A DNA stretch of 64,000 bases from Podospora pseudocomata (taxonomy: Eukaryota > Ascomycota > Sordariomycetes > Sordariales > Podosporaceae), in NCBI RefSeq assembly GCF_035222375.1, contig NW_026946363.1, positions 7,726,838-7,790,837 of the forward strand, given 5' to 3'. Position numbers and translations under genes: made by a program. This document shows, piece by piece, positions 1-11,131 of the stretch. Below the pieces are notes generated by a model. It was not told the DNA's origin. It did no database searches and saw only the letters and a program-made list of their open reading frames with translations. Numbering within the stretch: position 1 is the first letter of the stretch; each line of letters begins with the position of its first letter.

Positions 1-352
1 CGGTGTATCCACCCCCATGGCAATAGATTAGTGCACCTGCCTCGCCTCTGTCTCTCCAGTCTTCGGCTGACTCGGGATACAGAATCCGGATGGGAATCGT
101 GCCGTGCGGGCCCCGGATCGCCGTAAACTCGACACTGCCGATGGCATTTACGCCCTTCTTCAGATTGTGAATACCAAAGATTTTCTGGTGGTGAGCACGC
201 TCGGTGATGAAGCCTTTGGAGCCTCCCAGCTCGAGATCCGGATTGTTGTCCAGGAAGTCCTCAAGCGCGCCGTTGGGACGACGAGACCGAGTGCCGATCG
301 GGGGGTTGGGAATGGATGAAGACATTTTGGGATCTCCGTTTCCTTGAGTCAT
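1..352 (-). CDS. Alpha/beta hydrolase (HSL-like esterase), 5' part only
   Basis: The reading frame runs leftwards off the window edge, so only about the first 117 codons are present. The last visible residues include the H-G-G-G motif (near base 15), which forms the oxyanion hole in hormone-sensitive-lipase-type esterases. The family hydrolyses carboxyl esters; the substrate here is unknown. The nucleophile serine and the rest of the triad lie outside the window. Two in-frame ATGs are possible: base 352 (used here, good Kozak context) and base 325, nine codons downstream and also in good context. No signal peptide is visible. The gene is divergent from the phosphotransferase-like gene on the right. 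Confidence 0.72.
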   Translation of the reverse strand, partial: MTQGNGDPKMSSSIPNPPIGTRSRRPNGALEDFLDNNPDLELGGSKGFITERAHHQKIFGIHNLKKGVNAIGSVEFTAIRGPHGTIPIRILYPESAEDWRDRGEAGALIYCHGGGYT

Positions 353-1044
353 GGCAAAGGTGTTTCTTTGGGTCTTGGCGGCATTGTCCAGGGAGATAAT
401 TGCCAGAGGTTCATCTCAAGTAGCTGGAGGAGAGAGGCCCGGTGTGGTAGCGGTGCAAGCTCCGAAAACGAACGTCATGTTGATGTATTCTCTTTGTTGA
501 GGCGGCGATGATGGCAGAGATGAACTAAAGTTTGCGCTAAGAAATTCGCTGCCATCATGACAGTTGTGGTGTCTCCCCGTCTGGAGTCGTTCCTGCCGGT
601 AGTTGGCCTTATCCCTTATCGTTGATGGGGAGGGGTTGGAGGGGCCATGACGTCCCCTTTTTCTCGGCTGGGACTGGGCAGCCAATGGGCGCATGTTGAC
701 ATCAACAAGAGTCCCACCCTCGTGTTGCTTTTTTTCACTGGTTCGGCGGCTGCCAAGAGCGCGAACCCAATCAATTATCAATTGGCACAAAGAGTGCACA
801 GCCGTCAAGGTCTGGTTGTCGTGCGACGCCAATATTTATTTTGTTATTTTTTTCCACAGACGGCCCTCTTCTCCGCTGGAATCGCAGCAACAGCCCAGAG
901 GAAACCAACAACACTAAACCCGGCACTTTGGCGCATTGCTCACGCCGCCCCGCAACGTCAGACAGCTCACTTGCGCGTGATGCGACGACTCGTCTCATAA
1001 GACGCGTCTTCCCTTGACTGGGGGCCCCGCCGTTAGACCCGACA
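353..1044. promoter_or_regulatory. Divergent intergenic region, hydrolase / phosphotransferase-like gene
   Basis: About 690 bases lie between two divergent starts, so the interval must hold both promoters. An AT-rich patch occurs at about 830-855. No convincing reading frame or RNA gene is seen; open frames on both strands here are short and unlike any family I recognise. Confidence 0.4.
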
Positions 1045-2909
1045 ATGCGGCACCCGACCCGGGATGGTCTTGCCTGGGACGACAATGGTCTCGGCCCGGT
1101 CGCGAGGTGGACCAGACAACCCGACATCGAAGCCGTCGAGCGTGTATGTCGCCGTGCCCTCAACATCAACCACACTGTCGACTGCAACGTCCACCTGCAT
1201 GCCAATGGCGAGTTCAGCAAACTTTATGCCGTCGACAGCATCCGCGGCAAGCACATCATCCGCATCTCCCTCCCCGTCGACCCCGGGAACAAGACCCTCG
1301 GCGAAGTCTTCACTCTGCGACTGGTGCATCGCATGACCGACATTCCCGTGCCCAAAGTCATTGCATGGGATGAGACTGTCAACAATGAGCTTGGGTTCGA
1401 ATGGCTCCTGATGGAGATGATGCCCGGCAGGCTAGCTTACTATCGCTGGCGCAAGATGACTGACACCCAGAAAGAGATACTTACCAAGCGCGTGGCAGAG
1501 TTCCATACCCAGCTGCTCCGCTGCGGCAATCTGGGTCAGGGTTTCAGATCGATTGGAACGCTGGGAACGGGCCCGAATGCCGACTACAACACCGCAGTCA
1601 CACCCTCGCCTGGCCCCATTGTTGACAGCGTCTTCTTCTCTGGGCCACGCTCCAGTTACCCTGTGGCCCGTGGCCCCTTTGAATCCAGTCATGACTGGCT
1701 TCGAGCCTATCTTGACCTCATCATCACGGAGCACACAAATGCTCTTGCCAAAGCCAAGACTGATGACGACAAGGAACATGCCGAAATGGTGCTCCGGCTG
1801 GCTCGCAAACTGCTAAGAATGGTTCATAAAATATTCCCTTCCTTGGTTTTCCCGCCAGAGCATACCGTGCTTTGGCACGACGATCTCTCGTTGAAGAACC
1901 TTCTTGTAGACGACAATGGCCGCATAACAGGTGCGATTGGATGGTATGTATTATTTCCATATCACAGCTCTTTTGTGTCAACATGCTGACCGCTACTAGG
2001 GAATGTGTATCGACCATGCCACGCTGGATGGCTTGTCAGATGCCTGCATTCCTTCGAGGCGCAAGCCGGAAGCAGAAGCCCAGCAGGGACAGTTATACAA
2101 ATCTGGCTCCGCGCCCGTCAGCTTCTTCCACTTCTGACGAAGACCACTTGGACAATGAAGGAAAGACGGAGCTTTATTGGATCCACCTGATGGAGTATGA
2201 CCAGACCCGGCTGCGCGAGGTTTATCAATCTCGAATGACACAGCTCTTGGGCCCTGAGTGGGAGAAGGATGTCGACGAAGCCCGGCTCAAGGTTGACTTT
2301 CTTGGAGCAGTGTCTCGATGCGGCACCCAGTTTTATCCTGTCAGAGTAGAACAGTGGGTTGACGCCATAGATCGCAAGGAGTTCATCTCGTTGATGCAAG
2401 TCTTGCGTACGGGCATCAAAAAAGAAAAGCGACCCGCGACGCCTAGCGGCAATGCCGCCCCAAGCAAAGTGCACTACGAGAGGCCAGCCAGCAGCACGCC
2501 CAGCAGAGTTCAACAAGAGATTCAAAGACACGAAAGGATGCATCTTGCTGGATCAGGAAACCCCACCGCTTCGGTTATTTTCAGGACCGGGAGCCCTACC
2601 AAAACGGCCGCGATGACAGGCAGCTGGACTCCATCTAGACCCAGTTCTGTCAACAGCCACCGTCCCACAACATCATGGAGAGGCTCGGTCTCGGGCGTCT
2701 CCGGAGCGCATCTGGAAACGCCCCAGAGTCCTGTTAGCGTACATGTCCGTCGAAGGTCGTCGGACGGAATATCATTGACCAGCTTGGAACTGCCCAATCC
2801 CAAGAGCCCAGTCAACGTGCATATTCGACGCAACTCGGGGTCAACTTGTGTGTCAACCACTTCGTCCATCGTTTCCGGAACGACTAATTCCTCATCGAAG
2901 CTGGGATAG
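1045..2909 (+). CDS. Aminoglycoside phosphotransferase (APH)-like protein with altered metal-site motif
   Basis: Two exons (1045-1943, 2000-2909) with a 56-nt GT...AG intron at 1944-1999 and a branch point near 1984-1990 give 602 aa. The first 400 residues follow the APH/choline-kinase fold found in many fungal proteins: a G-E-F-S-K-L-Y nucleotide-loop region, the Brenner motif H-D-D-L-S-L-K-N (H278, catalytic D280, N285), then the segment around W-E-C-V-S. In active members the latter reads I-D-W-E, the Asp binding Mg-ATP; here the codon at 1939-1941 is GGA, giving I-G-W-E. The C-terminal ~200 residues are Ser/Pro/Arg-rich and likely disordered, with two similar S-P-V-(S/N)-V-H-(V/I)-R-R stretches. 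Substrate unknown; phosphotransfer activity is doubtful. Confidence 0.8.
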
Positions 2910-3455
2910 TGTTACAGCAGCAAGGATATTAGGGTGAGGTGGAGAATGAAGAAGCCAGTCAGTGAAGAATGAAGTTTGGGGGAAGAAACCTCGAAATTGT
3001 CGGATATTTCATGAAGTTGGAGAGACGGGGAGATATGAATTGTCGGTATGAGTATATGTATATAATTTTTTCATCGTTGTCCTTTGCATGTTGGTAATTT
3101 TCAGATTCAGGGGTCAAATGTCAACAATGCTAGCGTCACACCCCTATCTGGTTGCTATGCTACTGCCTGCTTATCTCCGGCCCGGTGCTGTCACAGGGCT
3201 CGGTACTTGGCAAGTGTCTCTGGGCATCCGAGTTTAATATGAACCTGGAAGTGGAATCACCGGTCTCACCTTCTGTTGTGGCACAGCAGTAGCTTCCCCG
3301 CACTTGTTGACGTACGCAATTCCAATTGGGGACTGACAAAACAACAACTCATCCGTGTTCTAGGTTGCATTCCTTTCTCCTTTCTCCGTTCCATTGACCC
3401 TCTATGCCTTTGCTGCTAGAATCACGATTCGACATACAGACATAGAGACCAAAAG
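2910..3455. other. Intergenic region, APH-like / AAA ATPase
   Basis: Probably holds the 3' UTR of the phosphotransferase-like gene and the promoter of the AAA ATPase. An AT-rich patch lies at about 3045-3075. No gene or RNA is seen. Confidence 0.4.
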
Positions 3456-5102
3456 ATGGAACACGGCATTTTCCCCGACCGGTTTGGGAAGTTCTCCCCG
3501 AGCTTCTTCTCCCAGGCCCAACGCCGCCGTGAACAGCCACAGCACCAATCAACTGGCGCCAGCGGACACCCAGACGATTCGACAGATCGGACCACCGCCA
3601 AATTCTTCCAGCACACATCGGCTCCCCGTATCTCTTCCGACGCTGTCATTGCTGCGTCTCTCAAGCGCCAGTACCCTTCACTTCAATTGACTACCGTGCC
3701 CGTGGACAATGTCGACATTCTGGCTTATGCCTCCAACGTCCCTGACGATGTCGCAAGTTTCCATCAGGTGGAACCGGAGTCCTCTGTATTTCCGGCCGAC
3801 CTGAAATGGAACTATTACCTCCCGCCCGCCAGGCGACTGGACGGTTCCAAAGGGGGCATTGCCACGGATTTGCACTTTGGCAAATTCCTGTATCGTTACA
3901 AGGGTGCAGAGTTCATTGTGTATCTGGCTGAATGTCGAGACGGATCGAGTTATTATCCCCCTATCGTCAACTACTACATTCTGTCTTCTCCTCCCGAGGT
4001 CCACTTGGTTGAGAGTTTGTTGATGACTGCGGGGCATTCGGCGTTTGAGCTCAAGGATGAGATCTGGGTCTTCGATGGAGGGTGGTGGCAAAAGTCGAGG
4101 GAGCTGTTTGACAGCGTCCAAAAGTCGAGCTGGGACAATGTCATCTTGGATGAAGACATGAAGAAAGCGCTGATTGACGACCACACGAGCTTCTTTGCCT
4201 CCAGGGGCCAGTATGAAAGGCTCAAGGTGCCTTGGAAAAGAGGACTTATCTACTGGGGTCCTCCCGGGAACGGAAAGACGATCAGCATCAAGGCCATGAT
4301 GAAGACGCTTAGTGAGAGGGAGGAGAAGGTGCCGTCGTTGTACGTGAGAAACTTTGTTTCGGTCAGTTCTTCCCGTGTAATAGAGTGAAAGGTGACATCG
4401 ACTAAGAAGCACTAGTATGGCGGCCCTGAATACGCCATCTCCATGATCTTTGCCAAAGCAAGGCAGTATGCGCCTTGCTACCTGATCTTTGAGGATCTCG
4501 ACTCGCTGGTGACAGATGGCGTGCGAAGCTACTTTTTGAACGAGATTGATGGTCTCAAGAGCAATGATGGCATCTTTATCGTGGGCAGCACGAACCATCT
4601 GGAAAGACTGGACCCCGGCCTTTCGGTGAGTATCTGTCCTGTCTTGGCTGACCGCTTGAGTGTATAACTGACAAGATGGTAGAAACGTCCCTCTAGATTC
4701 GACAGAAAGTACTTCTTTCCGGACCCCAATCTGGAGCAGCGCGTCGCATACTGCAAATTTTGGCAAGGCAAGCTGAAGAGCAACAAAGACCTCGAGTTTC
4801 CCGACAGCCTGTGCAAAGCTATTGCCGAGATCACGGACGGCTTCAGCTTCGCCTACATCCAAGAGGCGTTTGTGGCGGCGCTGCTTGTCATTGCAAGAGA
4901 TTCGGAGACGTTAGATCTTGGCTCCGCCCTGGAGGTGGGATCAGAGGACGACTGGGTCAGCGTTGATGTCCCTGATAGCAATGGTGGTGGCGACGACACC
5001 GACTTGGAGAAGCTGATCTTGTGGGTGGAGATCAAGAAGCAGATCGAGATTCTGAGGCAAGGAATGGGGGAGGAGAGGCAGCGGAGGGTTCGGTTTCAGT
5101 AG
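3456..5102 (+). CDS. AAA+ ATPase, BCS1-like fungal family (intron-containing paralogue)
   Basis: Three exons (3456-4361, 4416-4625, 4683-5102) with phase-0 introns of 54 and 57 nt encode 511 aa. The N-terminal ~240 residues are a family-specific domain. Walker A G-P-P-G-N-G-K-T starts at residue 268, Walker B L-I-F-E-D-L-D-S-L near residue 326, and the second region of homology (S-T-N-H-L then R-P-S-R-F-D-R-K, residues ~374-381) carries the arginine finger. The family couples ATP hydrolysis to remodelling of protein substrates; the client here is not predictable. A second member of the same family lies at 21811-23337 without introns. The gene is convergent with the TRP channel, leaving only ~145 bases between stops. 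Confidence 0.88.
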
Positions 5103-5247
5103 GGAGCAGCTGTGCATGAATGCCTGATAGTAGGTATGGCGGGATGCGAGAGGAGACTATTTAAGGGAGGCAATAGGTTTCTGGAATTAAAGATCCTTTA
5201 TTTTGAACAGTGCTAACTTTTAACCACTACATTTATACAAAACAAAT

Positions 5248-7479
5248 TCATCTGTCGGCTCCCTCGAACCTTCTTAGGCTGCTGCTATCGCTCATCTTCC
5301 TCCTCCTGACACTAATCGAAGACAGTGGCGTCCCACTGCCGCTTCCACTAGCACTCGATGGACGGGGAGATCGCGCACTGGCCAGTTCCCTATCAATAAC
5401 CACAATATCGCTCAATACGTCCATCTTTTCCAGCGCATCCATGACCTCCGGTGGTGGCTCCGCGCTGAAGATATTCTGAATGTCACCATGCGGATTCAGA
5501 CCCGCAAAGTACTTCCACTTCCGCCACCTGCTGTTGCGGCCCCTTCTGCCACCCCATATCCTGCGCCGCTCCCAAAGTCCAATCAGCAACAGCAAAGGTG
5601 CATTGACCGCTCTGATCACGGCAACGTTGACGTGATGGAAAACTACGGGTCCAACAAACCACTTGAGCGGCAGCATGATGAGAAGAGCCAAGAGGTTAAA
5701 CGGCGGGGGGTATGAAAAGATGGCATCCGACTTGACGCCTTGAAAGGTAAGAACAGCCCGGCGGAACTGGATCTCGGCCGCCTCGTTGGAGATGATCTTG
5801 GAGAAGGTGTTGGTCAGGATGGCGACGAGAATGGTGAGGAAGAGAGTGTTGCCCAGAAAGGCAAAGGTAATGATGAGGGTCGGACCGAGAATGATGTGGA
5901 AGTCAGAGGCGCGCTCGATGCCGGTACCATCAAGACCGAACCAAATCCTAACCCATGTCAGTACAGCGAAACAAGACACGCAGGACACGCAAGACACGAC
6001 GAATGATACGTACCACAAGAGCCACTTTGTGATGGTGGCCCATGTCACACTTCCCTCCAGCTTTTCATCCCCCGTCGTCCTTGCCAGCAGCAAAAGGCCC
6101 ATCACAAAACCGGCAAAACACCAAATGGCGATAAACGTCAGCCGAGTAAAGTCTCTCATCATGGCATGCAATGCAATAAACACAATGTTGTCCGGCATCA
6201 GCGTAAACGCAATCCTCGTCAGCAACACAGGTGCAGCCGTGCAAAGTACAGGCATGGCGTAGAACGCATCGCTACTAATCAACAGCTCCACCGTCCTGAC
6301 CAGCCCGTACGCCCCATAGATGAACACAAAGGTGATGTCGAGGAAAGACCACAGGTTCTGCGCGTGCACTTCCCATCCATGTTCCACAATGGCGGCAAAC
6401 TGCTCTAACACCCACCCCGCGGCAAACACGTTGAAGAGCGTTTCGTACGTGTTGACATGGAGGCCGGCCAGATGCTTCCCAAACCCATAGTGTGTCACCG
6501 TCAGCATGTAAAGGACAAGCAGAACGATAAAGTGCAGGAGCTCGATGCCGTTTCGGATCCGGGGAACGATCAGGCGATGGTGGTTGAGAATGGCCGCACG
6601 ACGGGGTTCGTACAAGGAGACTGGATGGTGCTTGTAGTGATCGGGCAAGATGTCGACAAACGAGAGGGGGGTGTACACGACTATGCCACGGTAGACGGCA
6701 TCGACGACGCGCTGACAGGCAGGGGAGCCTATGAACAGCTTGGACTCGGAAATGATGGCCAGCTCGAGACCTGTCAACTTTCGTTCGTGGCCGCCTCGTT
6801 CCTGAACAGCCCATTGTGGACGGCGTGCGCGGATGACTTCAGGGGCTGCGTCGCAGGGGTCAAAGCCGGACACGAGAATGTGGGCCAGCAACAACAGGCC
6901 AGATCGACCGGTGTGATCTTCGTGGAAGCGGCGGAGGATGCGGATTGCTAAGAGTTCGCAGAGGGTGGCACGGGATTCGTTGACAGTTTGTTGAAGAAGC
7001 TCGTGGGCGCGGGGACGCAGGAATTGGACACGGTTCGCAAGGAGGGAGTACACGATGGCGGGATCATTGGGATTGTACAGCCTGTCCACCAGTGGCCTCA
7101 CAACCAGTCTGTCCAGCCGTGGAGCCCTCAGCTCCTCGAGCGTGTAGTTGTCATTGACGGCGGCAATGACGAGCCGGCGAATTCGGTGAATCGTGATATA
7201 TACGGGCATGGCAGGGTCGGGCCTGGGCAGGAACGAGGCACTCTGACCATGTCCTCCGCTGTTGTCGCCGCCATCATCTCGACTTGGGCCGCCTCCTCCT
7301 TGTCCTCCGCGCGGGACGAGGCGCCTTAGCATAAGCGGCGCCACGGTGTCGTCGTGGTCGTAGTCGGCGTCAAAGAGGATAGCGGATGCTTCGGGATCGT
7401 CGCTGTCGCTCAAGTAAGGGTCGTCACTCAAGCCACCGTCGTTGTTGTCGAGCAGTCTGCGCTCGGTTCCCAGACCCAT
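5248..7479 (-). CDS. TRP-type cation channel, YVC1-like (vacuolar)
   Basis: About 720 aa after splicing. A charged N-terminal region with Gly/Asp-rich low complexity leads into a helical domain, then six or more hydrophobic segments (roughly residues 325-640), with a pore-like segment containing T-L-I-I-T-F-A-F-L-G-N-T before the last helix. This order matches fungal YVC1/TRP channels, which release Ca2+ from the vacuole on osmotic stress. A 66-nt stretch at 5948-6013 has a consensus donor GTACGT and acceptor TAG and length divisible by three; it splits a Trp codon and reads through as a Cys/Val-rich insert, so I treat it as an intron. I chose the ATG at 7479; an upstream first exon is possible because an acceptor-like site occurs near 7509. 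Confidence 0.83.
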   Translation of the reverse strand: MGLGTERRLLDNNDGGLSDDPYLSDSDDPEASAILFDADYDHDDTVAPLMLRRLVPRGGQGGGGPSRDDGGDNSGGHGQSASFLPRPDPAMPVYITIHRIRRLVIAAVNDNYTLEELRAPRLDRLVVRPLVDRLYNPNDPAIVYSLLANRVQFLRPRAHELLQQTVNESRATLCELLAIRILRRFHEDHTGRSGLLLLAHILVSGFDPCDAAPEVIRARRPQWAVQERGGHERKLTGLELAIISESKLFIGSPACQRVVDAVYRGIVVYTPLSFVDILPDHYKHHPVSLYEPRRAAILNHHRLIVPRIRNGIELLHFIVLLVLYMLTVTHYGFGKHLAGLHVNTYETLFNVFAAGWVLEQFAAIVEHGWEVHAQNLWSFLDITFVFIYGAYGLVRTVELLISSDAFYAMPVLCTAAPVLLTRIAFTLMPDNIVFIALHAMMRDFTRLTFIAIWCFAGFVMGLLLLARTTGDEKLEGSVTWATITKWLLWYVSFVVSCVSCVSCFAVLTWVRIWFGLDGTGIERASDFHIILGPTLIITFAFLGNTLFLTILVAILTNTFSKIISNEAAEIQFRRAVLTFQGVKSDAIFSYPPPFNLLALLIMLPLKWFVGPVVFHHVNVAVIRAVNAPLLLLIGLWERRRIWGGRRGRNSRWRKWKYFAGLNPHGDIQNIFSAEPPPEVMDALEKMDVLSDIVVIDRELASARSPRPSSASGSGSGTPLSSISVRRRKMSDSSSLRRFEGADR

Positions 7480-8747
7480 TCCGAAGCGCCTTTGCGTGCC
7501 TGTGTCACCTGTTGTCAAGATGCATTGGTTTAGTGCTCAGTCGTGGGTGTGGACAGCTCCCAAGAAAAAAGGGCTCGAGGAGAGCAGTCGAAATACAAGT
7601 AAAATGGAAGCCACGATGCGACTGGAAGGAAACAGTGGCAGTGGGCCTAGAGCGGGCTAATTGTTTGCTGTCCAATGTTCACGACAATCCCATAACGTAA
7701 TTTACCGTTCGCCGCCATCTTGGCAAACCCCTGACGGCCAGCCGAGTCATGCGGACGGGCCGTGCCTTTGATGCCTCCATTCCGGCTACGAGATGCACAA
7801 GTAGATGTTGGATGGAGTTTCGTTAATGGAAATTGGAAGTTTGAGGGTTGCTGACTTGGCCGGGCATTTTTCTTTAGGAATTTTGCAGGAGCGCCAGGCA
7901 CAATCGACGTCATTTTTTTCGGTTCAGGGCACGTTGGACCTAAACTGCATTCGGCAGGCGCCACCAAGTCATCACCACCTCGAGTCACCGCAACAAAATT
8001 TGTTTTGGCTCTATGAGTGAAGCGTTTCGGGATACACGCACCGGAATGTTCATAGAGTTGCCATTTGTAAAGTATGTCCTTGAATTGATCCATATGTACA
8101 TAGTAGTAACGACAGTTGGCAGTGAGAGAGTCCTATCTATGCATGTATCCTGCGTTCCCGCCCATGGAGGACCATTATCCTGAACAGTTGAAGTCTAGGT
8201 ACAATGTCCTCCTCTGCGAGTGCCCTACTTGCAATCTCAAATCTATCCTTTCAGCTTTGCACCCGTCACAAATTCTGTCCTCTAGATATCCTCATATCAC
8301 CAATTCCTATTTGCTCCTAACATAGTCGCTCACTGAGATGGTCCTAAGTCTCTTTTCAGCTCGCCTAAAAGACAGACTCATATGGATAAACCCCGACGGA
8401 ATTTAAGCAACCTGGAATACTACGACAAGTCAGCATCTCATCTCAGTCAGCGATGGCTCCTTATCATGAGGTGTACCCCTGAAGTAAGCACTGGCAAGCT
8501 GCGGCTGACACTAGCTCACCGTTAGCGAATCCTTTGCCATTGAGCAATAACCCTTTTCAGCTGTAGTTTTCTCAGTGGCGCGTGGCGTTTAATTACCCGC
8601 TGAGCCCTCAAGAAGGTCCACTTCCCACGTTGTTGTTGCTGTGACACCCTTCAAGCGTTTTTCATCGCATTTCTGTCGATATCACATGGTCCGGTAGACC
8701 ACAATCTACCTTTACCTTCGTTCGTTTCAGCAAAGCTCAATCTCAAG
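7480..8747. promoter_or_regulatory. Divergent intergenic region, TRP channel / GH128-like gene
   Basis: 1.27 kb between two divergent starts. The part next to 7480-7700 may include an unrecognised 5' exon of the channel gene. Pyrimidine-rich and AT-rich stretches precede the right-hand gene (8560-8740). No other gene is supported. Confidence 0.35.
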
Positions 8748-9824
8748 ATGGGGCGGTTTTCCTCTATCGCCATTTCGGCACTGTTGCTGTCACCTGTTTT
8801 GGGCCAGACAGAATCACCTGCGGCAGTTCCAGTCAAGAAGAACCCCAAACGCGGTCTTGTCTCCACGCCCAACGAATTCTTCCCCAGAGATGACTTTATC
8901 TGGTCCGATCCTTCATCGCCGCTGTCATGGTACTGGAACTTTGCACCCGATGTTACAGAGGCCTATGCCAACTTCTCTCAATCCGAGTTTGAGTTTGTCC
9001 CAAGCATGTGGGGCGCCTACACCCCCAACGGCACAGACACATACTTCTTGGGCAACTTGACCGAGAAGTTCTCCAAGCGAAAGCCCTCTCACGTTCTCAC
9101 CTTCAACCTGCCTGACCAGTCTTTCGAATATGGAGGCAGTGAGATGACCCCCGAGATTGCCGCGAGGACCTGGGTCAACAACATTCTACCGCTCAGGGAA
9201 GAACACGGGATCAAAGTCGGCTTCCCGACCGTCTCGGACCCGAGAGGAGGGTGGGTAGATCCTTTCTTGAAGAACTGCTCCAAGATGAATGATGGACACG
9301 GGTGCGAGTTTGACTTTGTGCCACTTCATTCATTCGGCGGTTTCGGGACCTTGAAGGACAACATTGGAAAGTGGCAGTCAAAGTATGTGTCGTTGCCCCT
9401 ACACTAGTAACACGCCGATTAACGCTGAGGCAATAGATTTCCCGAAAAACCTCTTTGGGTTACTGAGTATGGCTTCCATGACCAGAACGAGGCCGAAACC
9501 CAAAAGTTCTTCAACGAAAGTTTAAAGTACTTGGAAGAGCACCAGGCAGTGGCACGGTACTCGTGGTTTGGTGCTTTTAGAAAAACAAAGTCGAATGTAG
9601 GGGAGGAAATGGCCATGCTGGACCAGCGAGGCAATCTGACAGACATTGGCAACTGGTATCTGGACCGCGCCGCTGCTCTCAGGACCCCAGAGGGTGTTTT
9701 GGCGGCTGCTTGCACCTTGGAGAACCCATGTGGTGGAAGCGGAGCGGCTGGAAGGGCGAGCTATGTGGGTGTGGCTGGAATAGTAATTGGGCTTTTCCAG
9801 CTGGGTGTCACTTTCTGGATGTAA
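8748..9824 (+). CDS. GH128-family (Asl1-like) cell-wall protein, secreted and probably GPI-anchored
   Basis: Exons 8748-9382 and 9437-9824, with a 54-nt intron, encode 340 aa. A signal peptide (about residues 1-20) is followed by the glycosyl-hydrolase catalytic core seen in fungal beta-1,3-glucan-active GH128 proteins. Exon 2 begins with the strand carrying the likely nucleophile in P-L-W-V-T-E-Y-G (E222). The usual F-N-E-P-D motif that supplies the acid/base Glu reads F-N-L-P-D (L121, codon 9108-9110). The C-terminus is Gly/Ala-rich and ends in a hydrophobic tail, typical of a GPI-attachment signal. Several N-x-S/T sites are present. It is likely a wall protein that binds glucan; hydrolytic activity is uncertain. 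Confidence 0.85.
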
Positions 9825-9928
9825 GCAATGCAGGGTAACCACGGGCAAGCTTTCCTAGTCGTTTATAAGAATTGATAACTAAAGCTGGAAAACGACCATG
9901 GACAACGTTGTTTAAACCGCCCAGAGGT

Positions 9929-10666
9929 TCACCAGGGCACATTTCTGCCAGAGTGATGAAAATACTCCCCATTGTTTGACTCCTTTAGGTCGTGCAGAAT
10001 CTTGAGCATATTGCCAACGCTCTCACTGGGCTCGTATATGGCATTTTTCCCGCCCATGTCCGTCTTCACCCAGCCCGGATCCACCAGTGCCACAACTGCC
10101 CCTGGGAGGTGCGATTTGATGTCCTCTGCTTGGTGGACGGCAAGCATGTTGAGAGCAGCCTTGCTGATGGAGTAGCCTGCACTCTGTCGTGGCTTGTGGT
10201 CAAGACTCACAGCCATGCTTCCCAAACCCGAAGAGATGTGGAAGATTCTCACTTTTGGCGATAGCAGTTTGGCCGTGAGCAATGCCGAAGTAAGGAGAGC
10301 CGGACCGAGAACGTTGGCGGTGATCATTTGATGGACAACATCAGGCTCAAGGTTCAACGAGTTCATCTCTGGTTTGAGGTTCAGAGCGGCATTGTGAATC
10401 AAGAAGTCTACTTTTTGGTCCGCCAAAATCTTTTGCTTTCCCAACGTTTCTACAAACCGGTTGATCGACTCTGCTGAGGAAATATCGCAGTCCAGTATGA
10501 TGGCATTGTGATTCTTGGATTCCTCGATCACGGACTGCAAATTGCCGACATCGGAGGTGGGGGAGCGGACACAAGCGACAACGATGTTGGTGTGGTCTTG
10601 TGACAGTTGGCGGATGAATTCCAACCCAATACCGCGGTTTGTTCCGGTGACGACGTAGACTGACAT
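9929..10666 (-). CDS. Short-chain dehydrogenase/reductase (SDR)
   Basis: One exon, 245 aa, about the usual size of classical SDRs. The NAD(P) loop T-G-T-N-R-G-I-G lies at residues 7-14, an N-A-A-L motif follows in the middle, and the catalytic Y-x-x-x-K is Y165/K169 (Y-S-I-S-K). P-G-W-V-K-T-D-M follows, as in the family. I started at base 10666, where the Rossmann strand begins at once; a longer frame upstream adds a stretch with no similarity to the family. The substrate cannot be told from sequence. The gene is convergent with the GH128-like gene, with ~100 bases between stops. Confidence 0.87.
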   Translation of the reverse strand: MSVYVVTGTNRGIGLEFIRQLSQDHTNIVVACVRSPTSDVGNLQSVIEESKNHNAIILDCDISSAESINRFVETLGKQKILADQKVDFLIHNAALNLKPEMNSLNLEPDVVHQMITANVLGPALLTSALLTAKLLSPKVRIFHISSGLGSMAVSLDHKPRQSAGYSISKAALNMLAVHQAEDIKSHLPGAVVALVDPGWVKTDMGGKNAIYEPSESVGNMLKILHDLKESNNGEYFHHSGRNVPW

Positions 10667-11131
10667 CTTGGTTCGGAGTCGGGTTGTGAATTTAAACGGT
10701 TCTGGGGAAATGGGACAGAACCACAAGGACCCTGGAACAATGCGGAGGGGAAAACATGTATAGATATACCCGGAGCGCTGGGCTCAGTGCCCTGGAAATT
10801 GCTCAAGGGCCCCCACGGATGGTACTTTATCTTATCTGACGTCACGAATTTGGCTGAATACTCCTTAAAAAGTAATGTACACTAGGCCGATTGCTGTTGT
10901 TATTATTCGTTGTGGCAATACTTCAAAACTCTTGTAGCCCAGGCATCATTCCGGTGTATTGCATTCTTGTGTTTATCGTGTCCAGTTCCCATCTGGAACT
11001 TCAATTCACATGCCGCAATTGCTTGTATCCTGACTTGCATCCACCTCCAATAGGCCATTCTCATCCGCACTACGTTGCTTACTCGTGTTGCCGTAAAGTG
11101 AATCAATGCTGAAACGTGCTCTCCAGACTCT
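10667..11131. other. Intergenic region, SDR / PPOX-family gene
   Basis: 465 bases holding the SDR promoter and the 3' end of the next gene. I see no gene, repeat or RNA. Confidence 0.4.

Noticed and set aside
3678-4862. 394-codon open frame antisense to the first AAA ATPase gene
   Set aside because: It mirrors the sense codons, spans the introns of the real gene and shows no family signature.
5948-6013. 22-residue Cys/Val-rich segment in the TRP channel
   Set aside because: Consensus splice ends and a split Trp codon make it an intron that happens to stay in frame.
8116-8325. Short plus-strand frame in the TRP/GH128 intergenic region
   Set aside because: About 70 codons, no domain, no splice context, and composition like the surrounding non-coding DNA.
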